The position numbers were made by a program, and so were the translations under genes. Below, piece after piece: positions 24,065 to 32,628 of a stretch of DNA of 64,000 nucleotides. The first letter of the stretch is position 1. Each line of letters opens with the position of its first letter. Below the pieces are notes generated by a model that was not told the origin of the DNA, made no database searches, and saw only the letters and a list, made by a program, of their open reading frames with translations. Source of the stretch: Kitasatospora sp. NBC_00240 (GTDB lineage: Bacteria; Actinomycetota; Actinomycetes; Streptomycetales; Streptomycetaceae); contig NZ_JAPEMU010000001.1 of the NCBI RefSeq assembly GCF_026342405.1, positions 3,472,001 to 3,536,000 on the forward strand. Reading direction: 5' to 3'.

Positions 24065-26521
24065 CTACACCTCTGGGAACGCCGCGGACCGGCCGTGAAT
24101 TCCCCATGATGGTCGCACGCCCGGACCGGGCGGGTCATCCGCATTTCCCGCGCCCTCCGGCTGCGGCCGGCACACGTCGTACACCCCGGAGACCCGCAGC
24201 ATCGCCCGCATCACCAGCGGCAGCGTGCCGGCCGTGGGCAATTCGATGGTGTAGGTGTGGCGGACCCGGAGCTCCTGCGGCGGCTCGACCTCCGCGGAGA
24301 CGATGCCGATCCCCTCGGCGGACATCACGGCGGTGAGGTCGGCCAGCAGCCGGGGCCGGTTCAGCGCCTCGGCCCTCAGGGTGACCCGGTAGCCCGAGGG
24401 CGGTACCGCGTCCGGCACCCAGGTGATCATGAGCGGGCCGCGCCCGGCCGCCCGCATCCGCTCCCCCGCCGGGCAGCCCGTGCGGTGCACGGTCACCGAG
24501 CCGCCCTTGGTCGCGTAGCCGGTCACCTCGTCCGGCGGCACCGGGGTGCAGCAGCGGGCCAGCCGGACCGGTGCCCCGGGCCGCCCGGCGACCGCCACCG
24601 GCGCGGCGCCCCGGCCGGCGGACGGCGGCCCGGGCGGGGCGGGCTGCTCGGCGGAGGGGCCGGTCCGCACCACCGGCGCGCCGGCGGGGTGGTCGGCCAG
24701 CCAGCGCTCGATGGCCAGCCGCGCGCCGGGAGTACGGGCGTACGCCAGCCACTCGGGCGCCGGGCCGGACGGCTCCGAGCCCCCCGCCGCACCGAGCTGG
24801 TCCGGGCCGCCGCCGCCCTCGGTGAGGATGCCCAGCACGTCGCCGTCCTCCAGCGCGGTGGAGAGCGCGGTGAGCCGGCCGTTGACCCGGGCGCCGATAC
24901 ATCGGTGGCCGGTCTCCTCGCCGATCAGGTACGCGGCGTCCACACAGCTGGCCCCGGCCCGGAGCTGAAGCGTTTCGCCGCTCTCCGTCACGACGGTGAT
25001 CTCGCGGTCGCCGGCCAGCTCGGCGGTAAGGGTGGACCAGAAGGCGTCCGGGTCGGGTGTCTCCTGCTGCCACTCCAGCAGCCGGCTCAGCCAGCCGGGC
25101 CGGGCCGGGTCCGTGCGGTCCAGCTCGTCGCGCGGGCCCTGTCCACCGGGCTGCCCGCCCGGCTGGCCCGCCGACTGCCCGCCGGGCTGGTGCGGGTCGC
25201 CCAGCGCGACCACGCCGGTCTCGGCGACCAGGTGCATCTGCCGGGTGCGGACCAGCACCTCCACCACCTCGCCGTCGACCGCCACGGCGGTGTGCAGGGA
25301 CTGGTAGAGGTTGAACTTGGGGGCCGCCACGAAGTCCTTGAACTCACCCGGCAGCGGGGTCCAGCAGGTGTGCAGCTCGCCGAGCACGGCGTAGCAGTCG
25401 GCGTTCTCCTCGACCACCACCAGCACCCGCCCGAAGTCGGCCGGGTGCAGACCCTGCGGCAGCCCGTCCCGCCCGGCCGCTCCGGAGCGCTTCACCATCA
25501 CCCGGTGCACCGAGACGCCGTGCCGGGGCCGGACGGTGACCCCGGCCGACACCCCGGCCTCGGCCAGCTGCCGGCCCAGCGCCTCCGCGAACGGCTGCAG
25601 CAGCGTGTCGGGATCGGCCTCGTGGGCGGCGACCAGCGCCCTGGTCCGGGCGTGCTCCTCCGGGTGCAGGGTGGCGAAGACGATGTCCTCCAGCTCCGCC
25701 TTCACCACCTGGATGCCGAGCCGCTCGGCGAGCGGGATCAGCACGTCCCGGGTGACCTTGGCGATCCGTGCCTGGCTGGCCGGCTTCATGTGACGGATCG
25801 TCCGCATGTTGTGCAGCCGGTCGGCGAGCTTGATCACCATCACCCGGACGTCGTCGCCGGTCGCGACCAGCATCTTGCGGAAGGTCTCGGCCTCGGCGGC
25901 CGCGCCGAAGTCGACCTTCTCCAGCTTGGTGACCCCGTCGACCAGATAGGCCACCTCGGGGCCGAAGTCGGCGCTGACCTGGTCGAGCGTCACCTCGGTG
26001 TCCTCCACGGTGTCGTGGAGCAGCGAGGCGACCAGGGTGGTGGTGCCGGCGCCGAGCTGGGCCAGGATCATGGTGACCGCGAGCGGGTGGGTGATGAACG
26101 GCTCGCCGCTCTTGCGGGTCTGCCCGCGGTGGCTGGCCTCCGCCGTCCGGTAGGCCCGGCCGAGCAGGCCGATGTCGGCCTGCGGATGGTGCCGGCGGTG
26201 CGCCTGGACGATCGGCTCGATGGCGTCCGGCGCCGGCTGGCGGCCGGTGGCCAGCAGCGCGGCTCGGCCGGCGCGGCCCAGGGCGCCCCGGCCGAGCCCG
26301 CCGAGCGGGCGTCTGACGGAGCCGGGTCGGGCGGCGCGGGGGTCGTCGGCGGATCGGGGGGTGGCGGCCGGCGGAGCCGCGGGCGGCGCGGCGGGCTGCG
26401 GGGCCGGCGGCTGCGGGGGATTCGGCCGCGGAGCGGCGGGCGGGAGCGTACTCGGCTGCAGGGCACCGAGCCCTGCGACACTGAGCTGCCCGGTCTCGGG
26501 CTGCCCGGCTTCGACGGTCAT
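24065..26521 (-). CDS. rshA: RelA/SpoT homologue with HD, synthetase-like, TGS and ACT domains
   Basis: 818 residues from ATG 26521 (GGAGG at 5 nt). The N-terminal ~75 residues are Pro/Ala-rich. The HD hydrolase domain is intact (LLHDTVEDTEVTLDQV, then KLADRLHNMRTI). The synthetase region is recognisable (HTCWTPLPGEFKDFVA, NLYQSLHTAV) but diverged: the usual RxKxxxSIxxKM is RPRHGVSVHRVM and the xFRV/IRV arginine is missing. A TGS domain and a C-terminal ACT domain (EVEPPQELRVRHTYTIELP) follow. Streptomycetes have a second, main RelA elsewhere; this is the second one, called RshA in S. coelicolor. I infer a mainly (p)ppGpp-degrading or regulatory role. Confidence 0.9.
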   Translation of the reverse strand: MTVEAGQPETGQLSVAGLGALQPSTLPPAAPRPNPPQPPAPQPAAPPAAPPAATPRSADDPRAARPGSVRRPLGGLGRGALGRAGRAALLATGRQPAPDAIEPIVQAHRRHHPQADIGLLGRAYRTAEASHRGQTRKSGEPFITHPLAVTMILAQLGAGTTTLVASLLHDTVEDTEVTLDQVSADFGPEVAYLVDGVTKLEKVDFGAAAEAETFRKMLVATGDDVRVMVIKLADRLHNMRTIRHMKPASQARIAKVTRDVLIPLAERLGIQVVKAELEDIVFATLHPEEHARTRALVAAHEADPDTLLQPFAEALGRQLAEAGVSAGVTVRPRHGVSVHRVMVKRSGAAGRDGLPQGLHPADFGRVLVVVEENADCYAVLGELHTCWTPLPGEFKDFVAAPKFNLYQSLHTAVAVDGEVVEVLVRTRQMHLVAETGVVALGDPHQPGGQSAGQPGGQPGGQGPRDELDRTDPARPGWLSRLLEWQQETPDPDAFWSTLTAELAGDREITVVTESGETLQLRAGASCVDAAYLIGEETGHRCIGARVNGRLTALSTALEDGDVLGILTEGGGGPDQLGAAGGSEPSGPAPEWLAYARTPGARLAIERWLADHPAGAPVVRTGPSAEQPAPPGPPSAGRGAAPVAVAGRPGAPVRLARCCTPVPPDEVTGYATKGGSVTVHRTGCPAGERMRAAGRGPLMITWVPDAVPPSGYRVTLRAEALNRPRLLADLTAVMSAEGIGIVSAEVEPPQELRVRHTYTIELPTAGTLPLVMRAMLRVSGVYDVCRPQPEGAGNADDPPGPGVRPSWGIHGRSAAFPEV

Positions 26522-26891
26522 CGGCACCTCCGGCAGCTAGCACCGGAGCGACTGCCGACCCGGTGGTCCATGCTACCGAGGACAGCACGTTCCGCGATGC
26601 CTCGCTTCCCTTCCGTCATCGGGATCACCCGATCGGGGGGATTCGCGTCGGTACGAAATGGGCAAAACCACCCGCCGGCCACCCGCTCGGCCCGCGAAAA
26701 CGACCCGGAAACGGCCCGGAAACGACGACCCAAGATCAGCCCGGGATCAGCCCGGACAGGGCCCGGGAGCGGCCCGCAGGCGACGCGGCCCCGGGCCGGG
26801 CCGGCCGGAGGGCGGGGCCGGTCCGGGGCGCGACGGGCACGGTCCGGGCAGGATCAGGACGTGGTCAGGGCCGCCGGCGGGCGGCGTGCGG
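26522..26891. other. Intergenic region between dapF and the RelA/SpoT homologue
   Basis: 370 bp between two minus-strand genes. It must hold the promoter of the RelA/SpoT gene and any dapF terminator, but no clear -10/-35 pair stands out. It contains two adjacent sets of 11-bp tandem repeats (listed separately). No ORF with a ribosome binding site. Confidence 0.55.
26695..26755. repeat. Two sets of 11-bp tandem repeats
   Basis: Three copies of CGRAAACGRCS (26695-26705, 26706-26716, 26717-26727) are followed after 6 bp by two perfect copies of GATCAGCCCGG (26734-26744, 26745-26755). Both sets have the same 11-bp period. They lie about 175-235 bp upstream of the RelA/SpoT start. Confidence 0.7.
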
Positions 26892-27800
26892 TCAGTGCGG
26901 GAGCGCGGCCAGCCAGCCGGGCTCCAGGACGCCGCTGCCGACGATCACGGCCGGGCCGGTCATCTCCACCCGGCCGTCCGGGTGCTCGGCGATGACCAGC
27001 CGCCCGCCCGGAAGGTCCACCACGTAGCTGACGCTCTCCCCCGTGACCGCGGGGTCGGCGCCGTCCCGGCGGGCGGTCGCGACCGCCACCGCGCAGGCGC
27101 CGGTGCCGCAGGACCTGGTCTCGCCGGAGCCGCGCTCGTGCACCCGCATGGCGACGTGCCGGGGCCCCCGGTCCACCACGAACTCGACGTTGACGCCCTC
27201 GGGGTAGGCCCCCGCCGGGCTGGTCAGCGGCGCGCCCAGCAGGTCACCGGCGTGGTCGAGGTCGTCGACGAAGGCGACCGCGTGCGGGTTGCCCATGTTG
27301 ACGTTGCGGGCCGGCCAGCGCCGGCTGCCGACCGTCACCTCGATCCCGTCCGGGCCGGGCAGCCGGGCCACGCCCATGTCCACGGTGATGTCGCCGGGGG
27401 TGCCGTCGGGGGCGTCCTCGGCGATCCGCGCCTGCAGCACGCCCGCCCGGGTGGCGACGGCCAGCGGTCCGGGCTTCGCCAGGCCCGCGTGCACCAGGTA
27501 GCGGGCGAAGACGCGCAGGCCGTTGCCGCACATCTCGGCGATGCTGCCGTCGGAGTTGCGGTAGTCCATGAACCATTCGGCGCGGTCGGCCAGCGGCGCG
27601 GAGACCGGGTCGGCCGCGGCGCGCACCACCCGCAGCAGGCCGTCGCCACCGATGCCGGCCCGCCGGTCGCAGAGCGCCGCGACGGCCTCGGGGCCGATCA
27701 CCAGCCGCCCGTCCGGGTCGGGCAGGATGACGAAGTCGTTCTGGGTGCCGTGCCCCTTGAGGAAGGGGAGACCGGCCGGCTGCAACGGGGATTCGCTCAC
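26892..27800 (-). CDS. dapF: Diaminopimelate epimerase
   Basis: 302 residues from GTG 27800. It interconverts LL- and meso-diaminopimelate in lysine and peptidoglycan synthesis; streptomycetes need the LL form for their cross-bridge. Both catalytic cysteines are visible: MCGNGLRVF (~residue 88) and GSGETRSCGTGACA (~233). The N-terminal FLKGHGTQNDFVILPD is typical. The start codon has only a weak Shine-Dalgarno; the longer frame to 28151 overlaps the neighbouring gene and is rejected. It is followed by the 370-bp repeat-containing gap. Confidence 0.96.
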   Translation of the reverse strand: MSESPLQPAGLPFLKGHGTQNDFVILPDPDGRLVIGPEAVAALCDRRAGIGGDGLLRVVRAAADPVSAPLADRAEWFMDYRNSDGSIAEMCGNGLRVFARYLVHAGLAKPGPLAVATRAGVLQARIAEDAPDGTPGDITVDMGVARLPGPDGIEVTVGSRRWPARNVNMGNPHAVAFVDDLDHAGDLLGAPLTSPAGAYPEGVNVEFVVDRGPRHVAMRVHERGSGETRSCGTGACAVAVATARRDGADPAVTGESVSYVVDLPGGRLVIAEHPDGRVEMTGPAVIVGSGVLEPGWLAALPH

Positions 27801-27859
27801 ACGGACGATGGTACCGACCGGGCCCCGGCGGACGCGGCGTCCACAGCTCCGGCCGGACG

Positions 27860-28363
27860 TCAGCTGTGCAGGTGGACGACGCGCCAGACGGCGAGCGCGC
27901 AGGAGACCAGGGCGATCAGCGTGTAGATCACGATGGCCCGCCAGCCGGCTCGCTGACCGGATCCCCGGCGGGGCAGTCCGGGCCACTTGTAGCCGGCGTG
28001 CCGGGCGGCCATCGCGCCCCAGCCGACCGAGGCCGCGGTGAGCAGCAGGCCGAGCATCCCGACCATCGCCCCGCCGGAGCCGAAGGCCAGCGGGAACCCG
28101 AACATCAGCGAGCCGACGGCGGCGAGCAGGGCGATCGGCAGCGTCTGCCACCAGCGGAGTCTTCGGCGCGGGCGGATCTCACGCTCGTGCACGACACCGC
28201 CCGGACCGAGGTCGTCGAGCGTCGGCAGCGCCAGCGCGTACGAGGTGGGCCCGTCGAGGGGCGGCAGGTCGGAGAACTCGGCCAGGGCCGGTGCGTGCTT
28301 CTCGACCGCTTCGGTGGTGGCGCTCATCCGCTGCTCGGTTTCGGGGCCGGTACCCGTCGACAC
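27860..28363 (-). CDS. Conserved three-helix membrane protein of unknown function
   Basis: 167 residues from GTG 28363, chosen for the upstream AGGGGAGG; ATG 28327 is a possible internal start. Residues 1-75 are soluble (EFSDLPPLDGPTSYALALP), followed by a basic RPRRRLRWW motif and three predicted membrane helices: TLPIALLAAVGSLMFGFPL, AMVGMLGLLLTAASVGWGA and AIVIYTLIALVSCALAVW. I do not recognise a functional family. It sits between miaA and dapF on the same strand, a position I believe is conserved in streptomycetes. Confidence 0.82.
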   Translation of the reverse strand: MSTGTGPETEQRMSATTEAVEKHAPALAEFSDLPPLDGPTSYALALPTLDDLGPGGVVHEREIRPRRRLRWWQTLPIALLAAVGSLMFGFPLAFGSGGAMVGMLGLLLTAASVGWGAMAARHAGYKWPGLPRRGSGQRAGWRAIVIYTLIALVSCALAVWRVVHLHS

Positions 28364-28601
28364 GCGGCCTCCCCTGACAGTTCGACACGAGTCCGGACTC
28401 ACGGCCGGTGCGACCGGCCCGCGCGGCCGGTCTCCAATGCTTTGATGATGGCATGTCCCGGGTGGCCGACAGCGCGTCCCGAGGGGTCTTCGGGTGATCC
28501 GTGGCCATGACGTGATCCGCCTGTAACCGCCGGTTCGTCCTGCACGGGAACCTGCGCGCGCAGGTGCACCACCGAGTGGCCGGATACCGCCGCCGGACGG
28601 C

Positions 28602-29540
28602 TCAGATCTGATGTCCGATCAGGTCCAGCGAGCGCCGGAGGAGCTCGACCGGGTCGGCGCCGGCCGGCCGGGCGAGCCAGTGGATCCGATCGTCGCGCCG
28701 GAACCAGGACTCCTGGCGGCGGGCGAAGCGCTTGGTCGCGCGGACGGTCTCGGCCCGCGCCTCGTCCTCGGTGCAGCCGCCGGCGAAGTGGTCCAGGACC
28801 TGCTGGTAGCCCAGCGCCCGGGCGGCGGTGCGGCCCTCGCGCAGGCCGGCCTTCTCCAGCGCGCGGACCTCGTCCAGCAGGCCGGCCTGCCACATCCGGT
28901 CCACCCGCAGGGCGATCCGCTCGTCCAGTTCGGGGCGCGGCACGGCGACGCCGATCTGCACCACGTCGTAGACGGCCGTGTTGCTCGGCAGGTTGGCGGT
29001 GAACGGCAGGCCGGTGATCTCGATGACCTCCAGGGCGCGGACGATCCGCCGCCCGTTGCTCGGCAGGATCGCGACGGCCGCGGCCGGGTCGAGGCCGGCC
29101 AGCCGCAGGTGCAGCGCGCCGGAGCCCAGCTCGACCAGCTCCAGCTCCAGCCGGGCCCGGACCTCCGGGTCGGTGCCGGGGAACTCCATCTCGTCGACGG
29201 CCGCCCGGACGTACAGCCCGGAGCCGCCGACCAGCACGGGGGTGCGGCCGTCCGCGAGCAGCCGGTCGATCTCGGCGCGGGCCAGCCGCTGGTACTCGGC
29301 GACGCTGGCGGCCTCGGTGACGTCCCAGACGTCCAGCAGGTGGTGCGGGACACCGCCCCGCTCCTCGACGGTGAGCTTGGCGGTGCCGATGTCCATGCCC
29401 CGGTAGAGCTGCATCGAGTCGGTGTTGATCACCTCGCCGCCGAGACTGCGGGCGAGGGCGACGGCCAGGTCGGACTTGCCGGCGGCGGTCGCGCCGACCA
29501 CCGAGACGACGCGGGGCGGGGTGGGGAGGGAGCTGCTCAC
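28602..29540 (-). CDS. miaA: tRNA dimethylallyltransferase MiaA
   Basis: 312 residues from GTG 29540. It transfers an isopentenyl group to A37 of tRNAs reading UNN codons, the substrate for MiaB encoded 2.9 kb away. The P-loop GATAAGKSDLA is at residues ~16-26, then INTDSMQLYRGMDIGTAK, VGGSGLYVRA and LPSNGRRIVRALEV, all hallmark MiaA motifs. The C-terminal RFARRQESWFRRD is the tRNA-binding segment. Length is normal. It is on the same strand as dapF but about 240 bp from the next gene, so it probably has its own terminator. Confidence 0.97.
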   Translation of the reverse strand: MSSSLPTPPRVVSVVGATAAGKSDLAVALARSLGGEVINTDSMQLYRGMDIGTAKLTVEERGGVPHHLLDVWDVTEAASVAEYQRLARAEIDRLLADGRTPVLVGGSGLYVRAAVDEMEFPGTDPEVRARLELELVELGSGALHLRLAGLDPAAAVAILPSNGRRIVRALEVIEITGLPFTANLPSNTAVYDVVQIGVAVPRPELDERIALRVDRMWQAGLLDEVRALEKAGLREGRTAARALGYQQVLDHFAGGCTEDEARAETVRATKRFARRQESWFRRDDRIHWLARPAGADPVELLRRSLDLIGHQI

Positions 29541-29764
29541 ACGGCAAGTCTCGCAAAAGCGCCGCCGCGCCGGTCCGCCCGCTGCCGAAGCGGGCGGAGC
29601 GCGAGACGATATGACCGGTATCGGGTGATTAGAGAGCCGATCCAGGTCCGGACCCGCACCGGCGGGCACCGGAGAACGACTCGGCGCGCACCAGCGTTGG
29701 GTGAAGAAGAAGGACGATCGGCCTCCGGGCCGCAGCGGCCGGACGCGACACGGGAGACGTCACC

Positions 29765-30046
29765 ATGGGCATGATGGACAACCTCAAGGGCAAGGCCGAG
29801 GAGCTCAAGGAGAAGGCCAGCGAACTCACCGGCAAGCACAACGAGCAGATCGACCACGCGGTCGACAAGGCCGGCGACGCGATCGACAAGGTCACCAAGG
29901 GCAAGTACAGCGAGAAGATCGAGCACGGCACCGCGAAGGCGAAGGACGCGGTGGACGGCTTCGCCCACCGGCCCCACCCGGACGGCGGTCCCGGCCCCCA
30001 CCCGGACGGCGGCCAGGCCGGCAACGGCCAGGGTCCGACCGCCTGA
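29765..30046 (+). CDS. MT0933-like antitoxin-family protein
   Basis: 93 residues from ATG 29765 (GGGAG upstream). The N-terminal amphipathic, charged helices (DNLKGKAEELKEKASEL, HAVDKAGDAIDKVTKGKY) match the MT0933-like antitoxin family; the C-terminus is a His/Pro/Gly-rich tail with a repeated HPDGG. No toxin gene is adjacent: the neighbours are miaA (divergent) and a dioxygenase-like gene (convergent). In streptomycetes such orphan members are common and may act as stress or osmotic proteins rather than antitoxins, which is an inference. Confidence 0.85.
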   Translation: MGMMDNLKGKAEELKEKASELTGKHNEQIDHAVDKAGDAIDKVTKGKYSEKIEHGTAKAKDAVDGFAHRPHPDGGPGPHPDGGQAGNGQGPTA

Positions 30047-30121
30047 GCCGGCGGCCACGGCGCCACCCACCCAGCGGGTCGGATCGGCAGGCCCGGCCCG
30101 CCCGGCGACGGCGCTGCGGCG

Positions 30122-30820
30122 TCAGCGCCAGGAGGCCACGAAGTACCCGACGCCGTACGGCGCGTCCTGGTAGGTGAGGCGGGCCCGCAGGTCCGTGCCC
30201 TCGGCGGCGCCCGCCAGCACCTGCCAGGGTGCCCGGCCGTCGGCCTGCAGCTCGGCGCCGAGCCGGCTGTCCAGCGCGGCCAGCGCCGCCGGGTCGGCGG
30301 AGCCGAGGGCCCGCGCCACCGCCGCGTCGTAGTCCTCGGCGCGCTCGTCGAAGTAGCCCGGTGCCTTCACCGAGCGGCAGGCGCTGCCGTCACCCATCAC
30401 CAGCAGGCCGACCCGGTCGGCGAGGCCGGCCAGGCCCTTGCCCAGGCCGGTCATCCGGTCGGCGGGCGAGTCGGCCGGGACGGCGCAGGCATGCGTCGGC
30501 AGGGCCACGCCCGCCCGGTCCAGCAGCCAGGCACCGACCGTGAGCGAGGGCGTGAGCTCCGGGCCGTCGACACCGCCGGACGGCAGCCGGACGGCCAGCC
30601 CGACCCCGTAGCGGCGGAACGAGCCGGCCCCGCCCTCGGTCCAGACCTCGGGCTCGGGCCCGGTGCCGACCACGACGACCAGCTCGGGCCGGGCCGCCAC
30701 CAGCTCCGCGACCGCCTCGGCGCAGGCCGCGCGCAGCGGCTCCAGCTCGGCCGCCGCACCGGCGGCGACCTCCGGCACGAGCAGCGGCGGACTGGGGCAC
30801 ACGGCGGCGGCTACGAGCAT
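30122..30820 (-). CDS. Class III extradiol dioxygenase subunit-B-like protein
   Basis: 232 residues from ATG 30820; GTG 30829 is an alternative. The fold resembles LigB-type dioxygenases and their non-enzymatic relatives: MLVAAAVCPSPPLLVPEVA, VVVVGTGPEPE, and LLVMGDGSACR followed by KAPGYFDERAEDYDAAV. Only some of the metal ligands expected of LigB can be guessed, and no aromatic-degradation genes are nearby. It is a conserved hypothetical between miaB and miaA in streptomycetes, so a housekeeping, possibly tRNA- or redox-related function is as likely as catabolism. Confidence 0.8.
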   Translation of the reverse strand: MLVAAAVCPSPPLLVPEVAAGAAAELEPLRAACAEAVAELVAARPELVVVVGTGPEPEVWTEGGAGSFRRYGVGLAVRLPSGGVDGPELTPSLTVGAWLLDRAGVALPTHACAVPADSPADRMTGLGKGLAGLADRVGLLVMGDGSACRSVKAPGYFDERAEDYDAAVARALGSADPAALAALDSRLGAELQADGRAPWQVLAGAAEGTDLRARLTYQDAPYGVGYFVASWR

Positions 30821-30963
30821 GGCGATCACTCTATCGGGGCGGGCACCCGGGGCGGGGCAGGTCCCGCCCACGGCTCCCGGCCGGGTGGACCCGCGTACGC
30901 CGGCGGCCCGGCGGGAGAACCCGCCGGGCCGCCGGTGCGGTGCTCCGCGCAGGAGCCGTCCGC

Positions 30964-32460
30964 TCAGTCCCCGCAGCAGGCGCCCGCCGGGGCGGCGGCC
31001 GACGGCTGGGGCGCGCCGATGCCGGGCAGGCCCAGCATCACGCCGGCGGGCTTGGCGGCCGGGGCGGCCTGGCGCCTCTCCCAGGCGTCGCCCGCCCGGG
31101 TGCGGCGCACCGCCAGGGTCGGGCCCTCGGCCAGCAGGTGGTGCGGGGCGGCATAGGTGATCTCGACGGTCACCACGTCACCGGGGCGCACCGGCGACGT
31201 GGGCCGGGTGAAGTGCACCAGCCGGTTGTCGGGGGCCCGGCCGGAGAGCCGGTCGGTGCGGTCGTCCTTCTTGCCCTCGCCCTCGGCGACCAGGATCTCC
31301 AGGGTGCGCCCGACCTGCTTCTTGTTCTCCTCCCAGGAGATCTCCTCCTGGAGGGCGATCAGCCGGTTGTAGCGCTCCTGCACCACGGCCTTGGGGACCT
31401 GGTCCGCCATGTCGGCGGCCGGGGTCCCGGGGCGCTTGGAGTACTGGAAGGTGAAGGCGTTGGCGAAGCGGGCCTCGCGGACCGTGTGCATGGTCTGCTC
31501 GAAGTCCTCCTCGGTCTCGCCGGGGAAGCCCACGATGATGTCGGTGGAGATGGCCGCGTCCGGCATCGCCTCGCGCACCTTGCGGATGATCCCGAGGAAC
31601 CGCTCCTGCCGGTACGAGCGGCGCATCGCCTTCAGCACGGTGTCCGAGCCGGACTGCAGCGGCATGTGCAGCTGGTGCATCACGTTCGGGGTCTCGGCCA
31701 TCGCGGCGATCACGTCGTCGGTGAAGTCGCGCGGGTGCGGCGAGGTGAAGCGGATCCGCTCCAGGCCCTCGATCTGCCCGGCGGCGCGCAGCAGCTTGGA
31801 GAACGCCTCGCGGTCGCCCAGGTCGGAGCCGTAGGAGTTGACGTTCTGGCCCAGCAGGGTGACCTCGATGACACCCTCGCCGACCAGTGCCTCGATCTCG
31901 GCGAGGACGTCGCCGGGCCGGCGGTCCTCCTCCTTGCCGCGCAGCGCGGGCACGATGCAGAAGGTGCAGGTGTTGTTGCAGCCGACCGAGATGGCGACCC
32001 ACGCGGCGTAGGCGGACTCCCGGCGGGTGGGCAGCGTGGAGGGGAAGGTCTCCAGCGACTCCAGGATCTCCACCTGGGCCTGCTGCTCGATCCGGGCCCG
32101 CTCCAGCAGCGCCGGCAGGTGCCCGATGTTGTGGGTGCCGAAGACCACGTCGACCCAGGGCGCCTTGCGCACGATGGTGTCGCGGTCCTTCTGGGCGAGG
32201 CAGCCGCCGACGGCGATCTGCATCCCCTTGTGGCGGGTCTTCGCGGGCGCCAGCTGGCCGAGGTTGCCGTACAGCTTGTTGTCGGCGTTCTCGCGCACCG
32301 CGCACGTGTTGAAGACCACCAGGTCGGGATCCCCGTCCGAGGTGGCCTTGACGTACCCCGCGTCCTCCAGCAGCCCGGACAGGCGCTCGGAGTCGTGGAC
32401 GTTCATCTGGCAGCCGTACGTGACGACCTTGTAGCTCTTCAATCCGCTGTCACCGCTCAC
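30964..32460 (-). CDS. miaB: tRNA-2-methylthio-N6-dimethylallyladenosine synthase MiaB
   Basis: 498 residues from GTG 32460. A radical-SAM methylthiotransferase modifying i6A37 made by MiaA. The N-terminal UPF0004 domain carries Cys in [16 protein letters not shown] and VGGCLAQ; the radical-SAM motif is CNNTCTFC (~residue 163). A TRAM domain follows (~380-450). A C-terminal tail of ~45 residues ends in ACCGD and is an actinobacterial extension; its Cys pair is unusual. Monocistronic, divergent from the TAXI protein gene. Confidence 0.96.
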   Translation of the reverse strand: MSGDSGLKSYKVVTYGCQMNVHDSERLSGLLEDAGYVKATSDGDPDLVVFNTCAVRENADNKLYGNLGQLAPAKTRHKGMQIAVGGCLAQKDRDTIVRKAPWVDVVFGTHNIGHLPALLERARIEQQAQVEILESLETFPSTLPTRRESAYAAWVAISVGCNNTCTFCIVPALRGKEEDRRPGDVLAEIEALVGEGVIEVTLLGQNVNSYGSDLGDREAFSKLLRAAGQIEGLERIRFTSPHPRDFTDDVIAAMAETPNVMHQLHMPLQSGSDTVLKAMRRSYRQERFLGIIRKVREAMPDAAISTDIIVGFPGETEEDFEQTMHTVREARFANAFTFQYSKRPGTPAADMADQVPKAVVQERYNRLIALQEEISWEENKKQVGRTLEILVAEGEGKKDDRTDRLSGRAPDNRLVHFTRPTSPVRPGDVVTVEITYAAPHHLLAEGPTLAVRRTRAGDAWERRQAAPAAKPAGVMLGLPGIGAPQPSAAAPAGACCGD

Positions 32461-32628
32461 ACAGACCAGGGTAAGGGCATGGCGTGCGGCCCCTTCCTGA
32501 CCGGTGCGGAGCGGGGCCCGCGCACCCGGGCACGGGACCTCGGTCCGGGGGCCGCGCGGCATCACAACTCGGTCCCTTCACCGGGGCGACCCCTCCCGTT
32601 CTCCGCGCCGGGCTGGCAGTATCCCCCC

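Noticed and set aside
26560..26600. Second LexA box near GAACGTGCTGTTCC-like sequence upstream of the RelA/SpoT gene
   Set aside because: On inspection only one arm (GAACGTG) is present; the other arm does not match.
30940..32628. Upstream extension of the TAXI protein frame across miaB
   Set aside because: The first 563 codons are antisense to miaB; the TAXI protein starts at 32629 with a membrane segment.
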